From JAOACQ01 sp049968515 (GTDB lineage Bacteria > Spirochaetota > Brevinematia > Brevinematales > JAOACQ01): a DNA stretch of 20,663 nt. A model generated the notes under the pieces. It saw nothing but the letters and a program-made list of their open reading frames with translations. It was not told where the DNA came from and did no database searches. The stretch covers positions 1 to 20,663 of the forward strand of contig JBMFQR010000032.1 in NCBI GenBank assembly GCA_049968515.1, written 5' to 3'. Of this stretch, positions 1 to 7,059 are shown piece after piece; the first letter of the stretch is position 1; each line of letters starts with the position of its first letter. Made by a program: the position numbers and the translations under genes.

Positions 1-1552
1 ATCTCTTAAAAATTCTATTCTGAAAGGTAAGGTTCCCCATGCCCTCTTGTTTTCGGGAATCAGAGGAGTAGGAAAAACTACTACTGCAAGAATTTTAGCA
101 AAGGCTTTAAATTGTCTGAACCCTGGTAGTGATGGAGAGCCATGTGGTGAATGCAGCCAGTGTATTGAAATAACTGGCGGCTATTCAATGAATGTAATAG
201 AAATAGATGGGGCTTCAAATAGGGGAATTGACAATATAAGAGATTTGAGAGATACCACCATCTATAAGCCTATGGGAGGGAAATATAAAGTTTACATTAT
301 CGATGAAGTTCATATGCTTACAAATGAGGCATCAAATGCTCTTCTTAAGACTCTTGAAGAACCGCCACCTCATGTCATATTTATTCTTGCTACAACAGAA
401 GCAAACAAGGTTCTTCCAACAATAAAGTCAAGATGCCAGCACTATGTATTCAAAAAAATTAGTAACTCCATTATTGTTAAACAATTAAAGAAAATAGCCA
501 CTTCCGAAAATATAAAGTTTACAGAGGATGGACTCTATCTCATCGCAGAATTTGCTGATGGTTCAATGAGAGATGCTCAGAGTGTTTTTGACCAGATACT
601 GCTTTATACTGACGGAGAGATAAATGAGGAAAGCATAAAAGATATTCTTGGAATACCTAATGATTCTTATTTCGAGGAATTAATTGTGGCAGCTCTGAAG
701 GGTGATTATATCATGGCTCTAAATGTCATAAGAAATTATTATGAAAATTATGGTGAGCTAAAAATATTTCTGAAAAATTTTATTAACTATCTTAAAAATG
801 GTCTGATAGCAAAGAAGATGAGTTTTGATTCTGCACTAATGGATTTTTCTGAAAATAAATACAACAAGTTGAGAGAAATTTTTAAACCTTTTAGTGAAAA
901 TGAAATCATAAAAATAATTGATTTGTTTACAGACCTTTTCAAAGAAATGAGAAGTGAAGTAGGGGAGATTTTCTTGTTTGAAATTGCTCTCTTCAAGTTT
1001 ATAGATTATAAGAATCTTATAAAAATCTCTGAGATTAAGGATGAAATCTTTACAATTCTTAGTAAAAGGGCTGTCTCAACACCGGAAAAAGAGGATATAT
1101 TCAAACCAAAAATTGAAAAAGCCGTGGTAACTTCAAAAAAAGAAGAAGAAAAAACCATACCTGTTAACGAAAATTCAGAAACCCAGAAAAAAAGTCAACT
1201 GGAGGGAAATAGTATTAAGAAAAGCTTCTACGATTTTATGTCAAGAAATGTGCTTATAAAACCAATGCTTCAGTATATAAACTCTTTTACCTTTAAAAAT
1301 AATAATATCTATATAGAATTTAATAAGCCTCATCCGCTTGAATATTTTACGAGGAACAAAGCAATCCTTGAAAGGAAATTCAGTGACTTTATTGGATTTG
1401 AGGTTTCCTTGAATTTTTCCATCTCAAGTGATAAAATTGATATTGCTCCGGTTGAAAGTTATAGAAGAGAGCCAGCAATTGAAAGAAAGGAAGAAAAAAA
1501 GGATACCGTTGTAGAAACAATAAAGGAATTATTTAATGGAAAAATAGAATAA
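1..1552 (+). CDS. dnaX: DNA polymerase III subunit gamma/tau (5' partial)
   Basis: Clamp-loader ATPase that opens and loads the beta sliding clamp and, as tau, ties the polymerase cores together. The frame is open from base 2 to the stop at 1550-1552. In-frame codons before the first possible start (a TTG at 47) read as conserved DnaX sequence (KVPHALLFSG), so the true start lies upstream and roughly 20-25 residues are missing. Numbered from base 2: Walker A GIRGVGKT at about 19-26, zinc-binding cysteines at about 38, 48, 51 and 54, Walker B IDEVH at about 100-104, sensor-1 ATTEANK, the SRC arginine-finger motif at about 143-145, and sensor-2 GSMRDA. A charged linker near 370-400 leads to a C-terminal tau-like domain. 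An in-phase A7 run sits in the linker (see findings). The stop is 13 bases before the next start, and the gene opens the dnaX-ybaB-recR operon. Confidence 0.97.
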   Translation, partial: SLKNSILKGKVPHALLFSGIRGVGKTTTARILAKALNCLNPGSDGEPCGECSQCIEITGGYSMNVIEIDGASNRGIDNIRDLRDTTIYKPMGGKYKVYIIDEVHMLTNEASNALLKTLEEPPPHVIFILATTEANKVLPTIKSRCQHYVFKKISNSIIVKQLKKIATSENIKFTEDGLYLIAEFADGSMRDAQSVFDQILLYTDGEINEESIKDILGIPNDSYFEELIVAALKGDYIMALNVIRNYYENYGELKIFLKNFINYLKNGLIAKKMSFDSALMDFSENKYNKLREIFKPFSENEIIKIIDLFTDLFKEMRSEVGEIFLFEIALFKFIDYKNLIKISEIKDEIFTILSKRAVSTPEKEDIFKPKIEKAVVTSKKEEEKTIPVNENSETQKKSQLEGNSIKKSFYDFMSRNVLIKPMLQYINSFTFKNNNIYIEFNKPHPLEYFTRNKAILERKFSDFIGFEVSLNFSISSDKIDIAPVESYRREPAIERKEEKKDTVVETIKELFNGKIE

Positions 1553-1565
1553 ATTGGAGGTTTTT

Positions 1566-1865
1566 ATGCCTGTACAGGATTTTAAGGATTTAAACAGATT
1601 GAGAAAGATAGCAGAAGAGACAAAAAAAACAATGGAAAGTTTGAGAGCCACAGGAATTTCAAAAAAAGGTTATGTAAAAATCACACTCGATGGAGAAAAA
1701 GATCTAAAAAGTGTTGAGTTTTCGGATGAAGCGATGAAGATTGATAAGGAAGAATTATCAAAGTGTGTCAAAGAGGCATACAAGGCAGCTGCAAAGGAAA
1801 TAGATAAGTTTGTAAAGAAGCAGATGAAAAATTCGGAGATAAGTAACTTTTTACTTGGAAGGTAG
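1566..1865 (+). CDS. ybaB: YbaB/EbfC family nucleoid-associated protein
   Basis: Small dimeric DNA-binding protein of the YbaB/EbfC family, almost always found between dnaX and recR; its exact role is unsettled. The start is ATG 1566 (MPVQDF, 99 residues), placed by a GGAGG at 1556-1560 just after the dnaX stop. A TTG at 1554 is also in frame but would leave no room for a ribosome site. The layout matches the family: an N-terminal helix, a central strand region with GYVKITLDGEKDLKSVEF, then a Lys-rich helix with KEAYKAAAKEIDKFVKKQM. The family's usual Gly-rich segment before the first strand is short here. The stop TAG at 1863-1865 lies two bases before the recR start, so the two are probably translationally coupled. 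Confidence 0.93.
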   Translation: MPVQDFKDLNRLRKIAEETKKTMESLRATGISKKGYVKITLDGEKDLKSVEFSDEAMKIDKEELSKCVKEAYKAAAKEIDKFVKKQMKNSEISNFLLGR

Positions 1866-1867
1866 GG

Positions 1868-2464
1868 ATGTATCCCCAGAGTATACTTAATTTTATCAAG
1901 ATCTTTTCGAGGTTACCCGGAATTGGACCTAAAAGCTCTGAAAGAATTGCATTTTTCATACTTTCCCAGCCGGATGAATTTGCAGTAAAATTATCCGAAA
2001 GTATAAGGAACATAAGAAAGGAAACGAAAAAGTGTTCTTTGTGTGGTAATATTGATGTAAAAGATCCTTGCTCTATATGTTCTGATAGTTCAAGGGATCA
2101 GTCAAAAATCTGCATTGTAGAATCTGCAGTGGATATATATTTCATAGAAGAAACCAATATTTATAAAGGTTTATATCACTGCCTTGAAGGTTTGATTTCC
2201 CCGTTACATGGTATAACTCCCGATAAGTTGACTATAAATCAATTATTAACTAAAATAAAGGAAAAAGAAATAAAAGAGATAATTTTTGCTTTAAGTGCAA
2301 CTCCAGAAGGTGATACAACCATTCTTTATATAAAAGACCTGCTGAAAAATAAATCTATAAAGATGACCACATTGGCAAGAGGTATTCCTGTTGGCACAGG
2401 ATTACAGTATGCCGGAAAGAGTAGCCTTTCAGAGGCATTTAAAGGAAGAGAAGAGGTAAAGTAA
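1868..2464 (+). CDS. recR: Recombination mediator protein RecR
   Basis: RecR works with RecO (and RecF) to load RecA on gapped DNA. At 198 residues it is family-typical. An N-terminal helix-hairpin-helix (RLPGIGPKSSERIAF, about 15-29) is followed by a four-cysteine zinc finger (C56, C59, C68, C71), a TOPRIM domain beginning near 79 (KICIVESAVDIYFIEE), and the conserved C-terminal Walker-like segment ARGIPVGTGLQYA. The usual NPTVEGEAT segment reads SATPEGDTT here but keeps the central Glu. ATG 1868 follows the ybaB stop by two bases, with a GGAAGG ribosome site overlapping the end of ybaB. It is the third gene of the operon. Confidence 0.97.
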   Translation: MYPQSILNFIKIFSRLPGIGPKSSERIAFFILSQPDEFAVKLSESIRNIRKETKKCSLCGNIDVKDPCSICSDSSRDQSKICIVESAVDIYFIEETNIYKGLYHCLEGLISPLHGITPDKLTINQLLTKIKEKEIKEIIFALSATPEGDTTILYIKDLLKNKSIKMTTLARGIPVGTGLQYAGKSSLSEAFKGREEVK

Positions 2465-2466
2465 AG

Positions 2467-2964
2467 ATGTTTGGAGTAGGGGACAAGGTTTTTTATCCAT
2501 TTCATGGGGCTGGTGAAATATCTGAAATTAAAGAAAAAGAGGTGCTTGGTAGTAAGAACATATACTACGAAATATTTTTTCCTTTAACCGGCACCAAAAT
2601 ATCCGTTCCTGCAAATAATGCAGAAAAGATATTTTTAAGACCGATTTCTACGGAAAAAAAGATTAAAGAAGGGCTAAAATATTTAGCCTCAAAGGAAATC
2701 TACATCGAAAGCAACTGGAAAAACAGATACGCAAAATATCAATCCCTTCTGAAATCTGGGGAATTAAATGAAATGTTTGAGGTGCTAAAAAGCCTATATT
2801 TTCAGAATAAAAGAAAAGAAATCTCAATCAGTGAAAAGAGGCTTTATAATCAAACACTAAATCTAATCACAAGTGAAATTACTCTCTCACTCAATAAGAA
2901 TCCGGACGACGTAAAGAAAGAGATAATTGACATACTGAGTAAGCTTGAAGAAAGCATTGAGTAG
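2467..2964 (+). CDS. CarD/CdnL-family RNA polymerase-binding transcription factor
   Basis: CarD/CdnL proteins bind the RNA polymerase beta subunit and stabilise the open promoter complex, notably at rRNA promoters. The 165-residue protein starts with the CarD_TRCF (Tudor-like) domain, FGVGDKVFYPFHGAGEI, to about residue 60. An all-helical C-terminal domain follows with NWKNRY at 83-88. From family knowledge, this Trp (W84) corresponds to the minor-groove wedge Trp of mycobacterial CarD. The helix KRLYNQTLNLITSEI near 123-137 also fits the family. ATG 2467 comes two bases after the recR stop, with AAGAGG upstream. It is the last gene of the operon before the hairpin at 2987. Its place beside recR rather than a stress or tRNA-modification gene is of some interest. 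Confidence 0.9.
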   Translation: MFGVGDKVFYPFHGAGEISEIKEKEVLGSKNIYYEIFFPLTGTKISVPANNAEKIFLRPISTEKKIKEGLKYLASKEIYIESNWKNRYAKYQSLLKSGELNEMFEVLKSLYFQNKRKEISISEKRLYNQTLNLITSEITLSLNKNPDDVKKEIIDILSKLEESIE

Positions 2965-2986
2965 AAAATGGAAATATTCAAAGAAT

Positions 2987-3010
2987 GACAAATTTCTTTG
3001 TCTTTTTTTT
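2987..3010 (+). terminator. Rho-independent terminator after the carD-like gene
   Basis: A perfect 6-bp stem GACAAA/TTTGTC (2987-2992 and 2997-3002) with loop TTTC is followed at once by eight Ts (3003-3010). It lies 23 bases after the carD-like stop. The stem is AT-rich and so weak, but the T tract is good. Confidence 0.65.
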
Positions 3011-3057
3011 CTTTGTTATATCCTTCTGACTTTATACATAAACTTAACATAATATTT

Positions 3058-3092
3058 CTTATCGGAAGTAAAATATAAGCTTTTCTGATAAG
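3058..3092. other. Inverted repeat between convergent genes
   Basis: CTTATCGGAA (3058-3067) pairs with TTCTGATAAG (3083-3092), ten positions with one G-U wobble, around a 15-base AT-rich loop. It lies 11 bases beyond the GT9 stop on the reverse strand. No clean T tract follows in either direction. It could be a weak terminator or a 3'-end stabiliser for the GT9 transcript. Confidence 0.35.
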
Positions 3093-3103
3093 TGATAGCT
3101 AAT

Positions 3104-4150
3104 TCATAAACCTAATAGTTCCTGAATTGCTTTTAATACTTCCCCACTCTCAATTTCTTTTATGCACTTGTACTTTTCTTTGATGTGGCACATCAGTGGT
3201 TTTGGAGAATAAAAAAAACATGGTGAACATGGCAGATTTAATCTTATAATCCTGTATTTTACTCCCCAGGGTCTTACCCAGTTGGGATTGGTTGGTCCAA
3301 AAATTGCAACAACCGGGCTTCCGACTGCAGCAGCCAGATGCATCAACCCTGAATCATTACTGATAAACAGATTTAAACTTTTAATTATTGACGCGACTTC
3401 TCTTATGCTTTTATTTTCTACAAGGTACGCATTTTTATGCTTTGAATTTTTAAGCACAAAATTATTCTCTTCCTTTTCTTCTTCTGTACCGAAAAGAAAG
3501 AAATCAGCTATTTTAAATCTATTAATAACCTCGAGAAATTTTTCCTTTGGCCAGCGCCTGTAAATATGGTTTTTAAAACTGCTTGTGCCTGTGTGTATCC
3601 CTATCTTTATATCTTTTCTTGAAATAGATTTTATATAACTATTGGCATTTAATATTTCCTCTTCTTTAAGATAGATTTCCATTGGTGGTATTTTGTCCAC
3701 CTTTATTCCGAAAAATTTAAGAAGTTTTATATTTTCTTCCACACAGTGGAGATAATAATCCTCTTTAATGGTTTTATTTTTCAGCCAGTTTAGCTGGCAA
3801 AAATTCGATTTCAAATATCTATGACCTATTCTTTCTTTTGCCATTGTTAGAAATGAAAATAGATTGTAATCCAATCTATTACTTGGATAAAAATTAATGA
3901 CGGTGTCATACCTTCCCGTGAGATTTTTAAATATGTAAAAAAGGCTTTCAAACTTACTTTTCTTTAATAACGGATAGAAAATTAATTTATCAATAAAAGG
4001 ATTACCCATCAGAAGGTCATAGCTTACTTTTTGAAAGGTGAGGCATTCAATTAGGAAGTTGGGTCTATTTTCCTTTAGCACTCTTAATGCAGGGGTTATC
4101 ATAAGTGTATCACCCATTCCATACATGGGTGATACTAAAATTTTCTTCAT
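3104..4150 (-). CDS. Glycosyltransferase family 9 (heptosyltransferase-like)
   Basis: GT9 enzymes move ADP-heptose or a related sugar onto lipopolysaccharide inner core, on the cytoplasmic face of the inner membrane. The 348-residue protein has the N-terminal GT-B signature (MKKILVSPMYGMGDTLMITP), a central linker, and the nucleotide-sugar motif SNDSGLMHLAAAVGSPVVAI. The family's FGPTNPNWVRPWG and the Cys-containing tail (NLPCSPCF, then MCH and KCI) follow. I chose ATG 4150 because AAAGGA lies about 8 bases upstream. An in-frame TTG at 4171 would add seven residues without a ribosome site. It is a single gene, divergent from the membrane-protein/mutS2 operon and convergent with carD. The acceptor is unknown, since no other LPS gene is nearby. 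Confidence 0.92.
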   Translation of the reverse strand: MKKILVSPMYGMGDTLMITPALRVLKENRPNFLIECLTFQKVSYDLLMGNPFIDKLIFYPLLKKSKFESLFYIFKNLTGRYDTVINFYPSNRLDYNLFSFLTMAKERIGHRYLKSNFCQLNWLKNKTIKEDYYLHCVEENIKLLKFFGIKVDKIPPMEIYLKEEEILNANSYIKSISRKDIKIGIHTGTSSFKNHIYRRWPKEKFLEVINRFKIADFFLFGTEEEKEENNFVLKNSKHKNAYLVENKSIREVASIIKSLNLFISNDSGLMHLAAAVGSPVVAIFGPTNPNWVRPWGVKYRIIRLNLPCSPCFFYSPKPLMCHIKEKYKCIKEIESGEVLKAIQELLGL

Positions 4151-4179
4151 ATGCACATCCTTTTCTGTCAAAGATTATT

Positions 4180-4208
4180 ATTATACATTAATTTCAAAAT
4201 ATAGACAA
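4180..4208 (-). promoter_or_regulatory. Sigma70-type promoter for the GT9 gene
   Basis: On the reverse strand: TTGTCT (4203-4208), a 17-base spacer, and TATAAT (4180-4185). The predicted start near 4173 gives a leader of about 23 bases that includes the AAAGGA ribosome site of the GT9 gene. Confidence 0.7.
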
Positions 4209-4230
4209 ATTCAGTTTTATTTTTTATAAT
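4202..4230 (+). promoter_or_regulatory. Sigma70-type promoter for the 4237 gene and mutS2
   Basis: TAGACA (4202-4207), a 17-base spacer, then a consensus TATAAT (4225-4230). The predicted transcription start, about 7 bases after the -10, falls on the ATG at 4237. The -35 overlaps that of the divergent GT9 promoter by five bases. Confidence 0.7.
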
Positions 4231-4236
4231 ATAGAT

Positions 4237-4710
4237 ATGAAATGGTTTATATTACTGCTTATCCTTGTTAATACTTCTTTTGCTTTAGAAGATACCACAA
4301 ACTCTTTGGATCCATCCGTAACAAACATTTCGGGAGAGATCTCCACTGAAAAGAGACTACCCAATATTTATTTAAAGAATCAAACTACAGAGCAACACAT
4401 TCTATCATTTGCCCGCCGATATGACGCTGTCTATTTTATAGCAATACCTGTTACATATTATCTCACTTTCAATTTAATCCAGCAAAAGAACTGGTATTTG
4501 AACCAGACATACGATATGAATAGAGCTGATGAACTCTTTTTATATTTTAATACCTTTTTTCTGCCTTTGATTGTGGCCTATGTCGACTATGTATATGTCG
4601 AAAATTACACAAAGAAAAACCTTTCAATACAGAAATATGAAATTCCATTTTTTGTATCAGAAAGAAATAAAAATCTTTTTTATCTTGAATTTTACAGAAA
4701 AGAATTCTAA
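4237..4710 (+). CDS. Unknown secreted or membrane protein with signal peptide
   Basis: I do not recognise this family. The 157-residue protein begins with a short signal peptide: K2, then a hydrophobic stretch, with likely cleavage after SFA at about 14-16. A polar region to about residue 60 follows. Two hydrophobic segments, about 65-81 (YFIAIPVTYYLTFNL) and 98-120 (ELFLYFNTFFLPLIVAYVDY), are probably membrane-inserted. The tail is rich in Tyr, Phe and Lys. No ribosome site precedes ATG 4237; a strong -10 ends six bases before it, so the message may be leaderless. The stop overlaps the mutS2 start (TAATG at 4708-4712), implying coupled translation. The open frame, its position and the coupling make it a real gene; its function is unknown. 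Confidence 0.82.
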   Translation: MKWFILLLILVNTSFALEDTTNSLDPSVTNISGEISTEKRLPNIYLKNQTTEQHILSFARRYDAVYFIAIPVTYYLTFNLIQQKNWYLNQTYDMNRADELFLYFNTFFLPLIVAYVDYVYVENYTKKNLSIQKYEIPFFVSERNKNLFYLEFYRKEF

Positions 4711-7049
4711 TGAACCAGTTTAAGTTAAAAAGTTATGAGGAAACCCTCGAATTTGATAGTGTGCTTCAGTTAATAAAAAGCTTTTTAAAAACGGAAGCTG
4801 GTAAAAACATAGCTTCACGGATAAAGCCATTTCAGGAAAAGCAATCAATTTTAAGCGAGTTTGCCATCTTAAGAGAGGTGGTTGAATTTTTAAAATACGA
4901 CGGCCGTTTTCATTTTGAGGAAGCTAGTTCGATTGAAGAGTTTCTTAAGACAGCTGAAATAGAAGGTTATTTTTTGTACCCTCTCCAAATTCTTGAGATT
5001 CAAAAGTATCTGACAATTTATAAAAACCTATGTGAAGCGATTGCCTCTTATGAAGATAAATATCCCCTACTCTCAAGCCATCTTGATAAGATGATTTTAC
5101 CTGATAATCTTTTAAAAAAATTGACAGATACATTCGAAGCGGATGGTTCCATAAAAGACAGTGCAACAAAGGAACTTTACAATATAAGGCAGAGAAAATA
5201 TCTGGTGAGAGATGAGATTCAAAAGAAATGTAATTCGATTTTTCAATCACAGGAATTTCAGGATTGTTTTCAGGAGAAAATTGTTACTTTCAAGGATGGA
5301 AGATTTTTAATTCCTATTAAAACCTCACATAAAAATAGACTTAGAGCTATTACAAATTTTGTGGTTCATTCATTCTCAAATACTAGAGAGACAGCCTTTA
5401 TTGAACCAGAAAGCCTTTTTTACCTGAATGAAGAGGTTTTGGAACTGGAAGAAAGGGAAAATGCTGAAATTGAGGCGATTCTTAAGGAAATTACACATCA
5501 GATAGCTGAGAATTCTCAGGAAATAAAAAAGATTTACGAAGTTACAGGAAAGATTGAATGGCTTTCGGCACGGGCAAAATTCTGTATTAAGAATGATTGT
5601 CATTTCCCTGAGATTGTTGATGATTATTACATCAGGCTAACTGAAGCAAGACATCCTCTACTTTTTGAAAATGCTGTGCCTGTCAGTGTAGAAGTTGGAA
5701 AAAGCTTCAACGGGCTTATTGTTTCAGGTCCAAATGCCGGCGGTAAGACAGTACTGATTAAAACCGTGGGGCTTCTTACAATGATGGCACTGTATGGTAT
5801 CCCTGTACCTGCAAAAAAGTCAGAGATAGGACTTTTTACAAAAATAATGGCAGAGATTGGTGATGAACAGAGCATTTCAAATAATCTTTCAAGCTTTTCT
5901 GGTCACATACTTTCATTGTCCCGTATCCTGAATGAAGCAGACGAAAAATCACTTATCCTGATTGACGAAATTGCTTCCTCCACAGAACCAAAAGAAGGAG
6001 AAGCAATCTCTTATGGCATTATAAAGGAATTAATAGAGAGGAAGGCAAAATTTATAATTACCACCCATTATCAGGGATTAAAGAAGATGGCATTGCTAAC
6101 AGATGATTTAGAAAATGCCTCAATGGAATTTGACCTTGAAAATTTCACACCAAATTACAGACTTCAGATGGGAAAGTTTGGAAAAAGCTATGCCATTGAA
6201 ATTGCACAGAAGTATGGTCTATCTCAAAAAGTACTGGACGATGCTAAAACCTATCTTCTGTCAATAAGTGATGAGCTTGATAAAAGAATTGCAGATTTTG
6301 AGAGGTTAACAGATGAACTAATGAAGAAAAAAGCTCTAATTGAAGAAAATATCAAAAAGGCAAAGGAATTAAAAAGTTTTTATGAGAAAATTAAAAATGA
6401 AATGGAAATTGAAAGGGAAAATTTCAAGAAAAGGGAGATTGAAAAAATAAAGCTTGAATATGAAGACCTTCTAAAGGATATTTCACTTCTTAAAAATGAG
6501 GTCAGATCAAGAAAAATAGAAGATAGAAAAAAGTTTGAAGAGAAGCTTGATGAGATAAAAAAATTGATTGAAAATGAGGAAAAAAAAGATACCTTAAAGG
6601 AAAAAGCAAGGCCACAAAAACTATCAGCCGGCGACAGAGTCTATGTTCTGAAGTATAAAAAAGATGGCTATGTTGAAACCATATCAGAAGATAAAGTGAA
6701 GGTAAGAATAGGTCTGGTCAGTGTTTTTGTGAACAGGGATGAAATTTTCGTTTCAAGTAAACAGGAGGAAAACAAATTTTACAGGGGAAATATTGAAGTA
6801 GAAAATACCCCGTTTGTAATAGATGTTAGAGGAATGAGGGTCGAAAAAGCACTGAAAATAGTTGAAAAAGCCGTGGATAATGCTATAATTAATGGTAACT
6901 CTGCAATTGAAATAATTCATGGCAAGGGAGAAGGAATTTTGAAAAAAGCCATACACAACTACCTGAGAGATCTCTCGGATATTAAAAGCTTTGATTATGC
7001 AAAGCCTGAGGAAGGTGGTCAGGGTAAAACAATTGTAATATTTAAATAG
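4710..7049 (+). CDS. mutS2: Endonuclease MutS2
   Basis: MutS2 is a MutS-family ATPase with a C-terminal Smr nuclease. It limits recombination and in some bacteria splits collided ribosomes. The 779 residues match the usual length of about 785. The N-terminal core and lever regions run to about 320. The ATPase has Walker A GPNAGGKT at 340-347, Walker B LILIDE at 415-420 and the TTHYQ switch at 451-455. A long Lys/Glu coiled coil spans about 520-630, with a KOW-like beta segment near 640-690. The Smr domain from about 703 keeps DVRGMR and the HGKGEG loop. The usual DELGxGTDPxEG after Walker B reads DEIASSTEPKEG. ATG 4710 overlaps the upstream stop; the ribosome site is weak, so expression probably depends on coupling. 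A PIN-PhoH gene follows ten bases later. Confidence 0.96.
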   Translation: MNQFKLKSYEETLEFDSVLQLIKSFLKTEAGKNIASRIKPFQEKQSILSEFAILREVVEFLKYDGRFHFEEASSIEEFLKTAEIEGYFLYPLQILEIQKYLTIYKNLCEAIASYEDKYPLLSSHLDKMILPDNLLKKLTDTFEADGSIKDSATKELYNIRQRKYLVRDEIQKKCNSIFQSQEFQDCFQEKIVTFKDGRFLIPIKTSHKNRLRAITNFVVHSFSNTRETAFIEPESLFYLNEEVLELEERENAEIEAILKEITHQIAENSQEIKKIYEVTGKIEWLSARAKFCIKNDCHFPEIVDDYYIRLTEARHPLLFENAVPVSVEVGKSFNGLIVSGPNAGGKTVLIKTVGLLTMMALYGIPVPAKKSEIGLFTKIMAEIGDEQSISNNLSSFSGHILSLSRILNEADEKSLILIDEIASSTEPKEGEAISYGIIKELIERKAKFIITTHYQGLKKMALLTDDLENASMEFDLENFTPNYRLQMGKFGKSYAIEIAQKYGLSQKVLDDAKTYLLSISDELDKRIADFERLTDELMKKKALIEENIKKAKELKSFYEKIKNEMEIERENFKKREIEKIKLEYEDLLKDISLLKNEVRSRKIEDRKKFEEKLDEIKKLIENEEKKDTLKEKARPQKLSAGDRVYVLKYKKDGYVETISEDKVKVRIGLVSVFVNRDEIFVSSKQEENKFYRGNIEVENTPFVIDVRGMRVEKALKIVEKAVDNAIINGNSAIEIIHGKGEGILKKAIHNYLRDLSDIKSFDYAKPEEGGQGKTIVIFK

Positions 7050-7059
7050 GAAGTTTAAG

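Noticed and set aside
1187..1193. Second A7 run in dnaX
   Set aside because: It is read as cag AAA AAA Agt, so the phase is wrong for tandem -1 slippage: the P-site re-pairing would be to GAA.
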